This document shows, piece after piece, positions 63,071-64,000 of a stretch of DNA of 64,000 nucleotides. Position 1 is the stretch's first letter; each line of letters starts with the position of its first letter. The translations under genes and the position numbers were made by a program. The stretch comes from Taudactylus pleione (taxonomy: Eukaryota > Chordata > Amphibia > Anura > Myobatrachidae): the NCBI GenBank assembly GCA_031769625.1, contig JAUIMM010000600.1:1-64000 (forward strand), read 5' to 3'. The notes under the pieces were generated by a model. That model was not told the DNA's origin, did no database searches, and worked only from the letters and a program-made list of their open reading frames with translations.

Positions 63071-64000
63071 TGGTTTGTAGTGTACTTTGGGGGATACAGC
63101 ACCCTTTAATGGTCAAGCCAGCCGGCCCTTTACTTATGACACAGGCGCACGCTTGGCATTACTTTGTTGATGCACGTGCGGCTACTGCGCTCACAATTCA
63201 CAAACACAGAAAATATTTTTTTATTTGGTTTGGAGTGTACTTTTGGGGTTACAGCACCCATTAACGGTAAAAACAAGCCGGCCCTTTACTTATGAAACAG
63301 GCGCACACTTGGCACTACTTTATGGATGCACGTGCGGCTACTGCGCTCACAATTCACAAACACAGAAAATATTTTTTTATTTGGTTTGGAGTGTTCTTTG
63401 GGGGTTACAGCACCCTTTAACGGTCAAGCCAGCCAGCTCTTTACTTATGACACAGGCGCACGCTTGGCACTACTTTGTTGATGCACGTGCTGCTACAGCG
63501 CACACAATTCAAAAACACAGAAAATATTTTTTTATTTGGTTTGGAGTGTACTTTGGGGGTTACAGCACCCTTTAACGGTCAAGCCAGCCGGCCCTTTACT
63601 TATGACACAGGCGCACGCTTGGCATGACTTTGTTGATGCAAGTGCGGCTACTGTGCACACAATTCACAAACACAGAAAATATTTTTTTATTTGGTTTGGA
63701 GTGTACTTTGGGGGTTACAGCACCCTTTAATGGTCAAGCCAGCCGGCCCTTTACTTATGACACAGGCGCACCCTTGGCACTACTTTGTTGATGCACGTGC
63801 GGCTACTGCGCACACAATTCACAAACACAGAAAATATTTTTTTAATTGGTTTGGTGTGTACCTTGGGGGTTACAGCACCCTTTAATGGTCAAGCAAGCTG
63901 GCCCATAACTTATGACACAGGTGCACGCTTGGCACTAGTTTATTGATGCACGTGCGGCTACAGCGCACACAATTCACAAACACAGAAAATATTTTTTTTT
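62850..64000 (+). repeat. Long-range duplicate, right copy (10749-bp offset), cut by the window edge
   Basis: Counterpart of 52100-53250. The last bases end in a long T run, as the left copy does near 53250, so the match is cut by the window edge and its true length is unknown. One difference is CACCCTTTAATGG (63105) against CACCCTTTAACGG (52356). Confidence 0.86.

Larger units (their letters stand above)
1..64000 (+). repeat. Satellite DNA array, ~155/160-bp monomer, about 410 head-to-tail copies
   Basis: Every line of the window is a variant of one unit. Landmarks in order are TTTGGAGTGTACTTTGGGGG, TTACAGCACCCTTTAACGG, TCAAGCCAGCCGGCCCTTTA, CTTATGACACAGGCGCACGC, TTGGCACTACTTTGTTGATG, CACGTGCGGCTACTGCGCAC, ACAATTCACAAACACAG and then an A/T tract. 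The same landmark recurs every 155 bp, or 159-160 bp in the long class. I saw no inverted monomer, no insertion of foreign sequence and no unique spacer, and both window edges lie inside the array. Known satellites of this size class often occupy eukaryotic centromeric or pericentromeric heterochromatin; assigning that role here is inference. No kinetochore, methylation or cytological evidence is available from sequence alone. The family and species are not recognised. Confidence 0.97.

Noticed and set aside
1..64000. Hundreds of open frames of 60-270 codons with a repeated peptide (LTVKPAGPLL, TQAHAWHYFVDARAATAH) that could look like a repeat protein
   Set aside because: They follow the DNA repeat exactly. 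The 155-bp unit is not a multiple of three, so the frame shifts at each unit; most starts are TTG, CTG or GTG; nearly all units share a TAA; changes show no codon-position bias that I can see; and one-base indels break them freely.
1..64000. CRISPR-like regular repeats
   Set aside because: There are no unique spacers: the repeated unit is the entire 155 bp and is contiguous, and the organism type is not prokaryotic in character.
1..64000. CENP-B box
   Set aside because: The consensus monomer contains no TTCG and no CGGGA motif in the needed arrangement, so there is no candidate site.
1..64000. tRNA-derived (SINE) origin of the monomer
   Set aside because: I looked for A-box and B-box promoter motifs (GGTTCGA-type). 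GGTCAAGCC is the nearest and does not fit, and no tRNA-like folding is apparent.
1..64000. Identity with known 155-156 bp plant centromere satellites such as rice CentO or maize CentC
   Set aside because: Only the unit length agrees. I cannot establish sequence similarity without a database comparison, so no assignment is made.
1..64000. Inverted arrays or large palindromes
   Set aside because: Every landmark I checked is in the same orientation; no reverse-complement monomer was seen.

Overview
The whole 64 kb window is one uninterrupted head-to-tail satellite DNA array. I see no protein-coding gene, RNA gene, transposable element, CRISPR array or unique spacer anywhere. The unit is about 155 bp (a longer class is 159-160 bp, mean about 156 bp), so the window holds roughly 410 monomers, all in the same orientation. 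Unit size, array size and layered higher-order structure point to a eukaryotic chromosome, probably centromeric or pericentromeric heterochromatin. The sequence gives no basis for naming the species, and I do not recognise the satellite family. The consensus monomer is about 47% GC, has about seven CpG sites, one run of five G, one 8-bp palindrome GCACGTGC and one 13-bp A/T-only tract.

Layered on the monomer is a patchwork of higher-order repeats (HORs) whose period changes along the array. The period is the constant offset between blocks that share the same series of private variants. From left to right I find tandem offsets of about 316 bp (2 monomers), 1726 (11), 2661 (17), 1877 (12), 625 (4), 2649 (17), 1718 (11, about 2.3 copies), 3591 (23), 3587 (23, copies not adjacent), 1095 (7), 1400 (9), 1564 (10), 465 (3) and 938 (6). 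Longer-range offsets of 5781, 6874, 6877, 7493 and 10749 bp link blocks tens of monomers long. Four domains can be distinguished by their private variants: 1 to about 32.2 kb; about 32.2-39.4 kb (a 23-mer tandem pair); about 39-52.1 kb; and about 52.1-64 kb, which is more diverged and has shorter periods.

Open frames of 60-270 codons occur everywhere on both strands. They are by-products of the repeat: the same peptide string recurs in every monomer, most frames open at non-ATG codons, the 155-bp unit is not a multiple of three, and nearly every monomer carries the same TAA. None is annotated as a gene.

The most unusual signal is the 13-bp A/T tract that closes each monomer. In one group of monomers it becomes a pure A-run followed by a pure T-run. 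The A-to-T switch point slides from A3T10 to A9T4 while the total stays at 13, and it differs between blocks that are otherwise almost identical. Other points for follow-up are the CpG-transition character of the common variants, a conserved CACGTG palindrome in most units, a 5-bp ACTGG length polymorphism, and a cluster of one-base indels at about 28.8-33.4 kb that may mark a poorly polished assembly patch.
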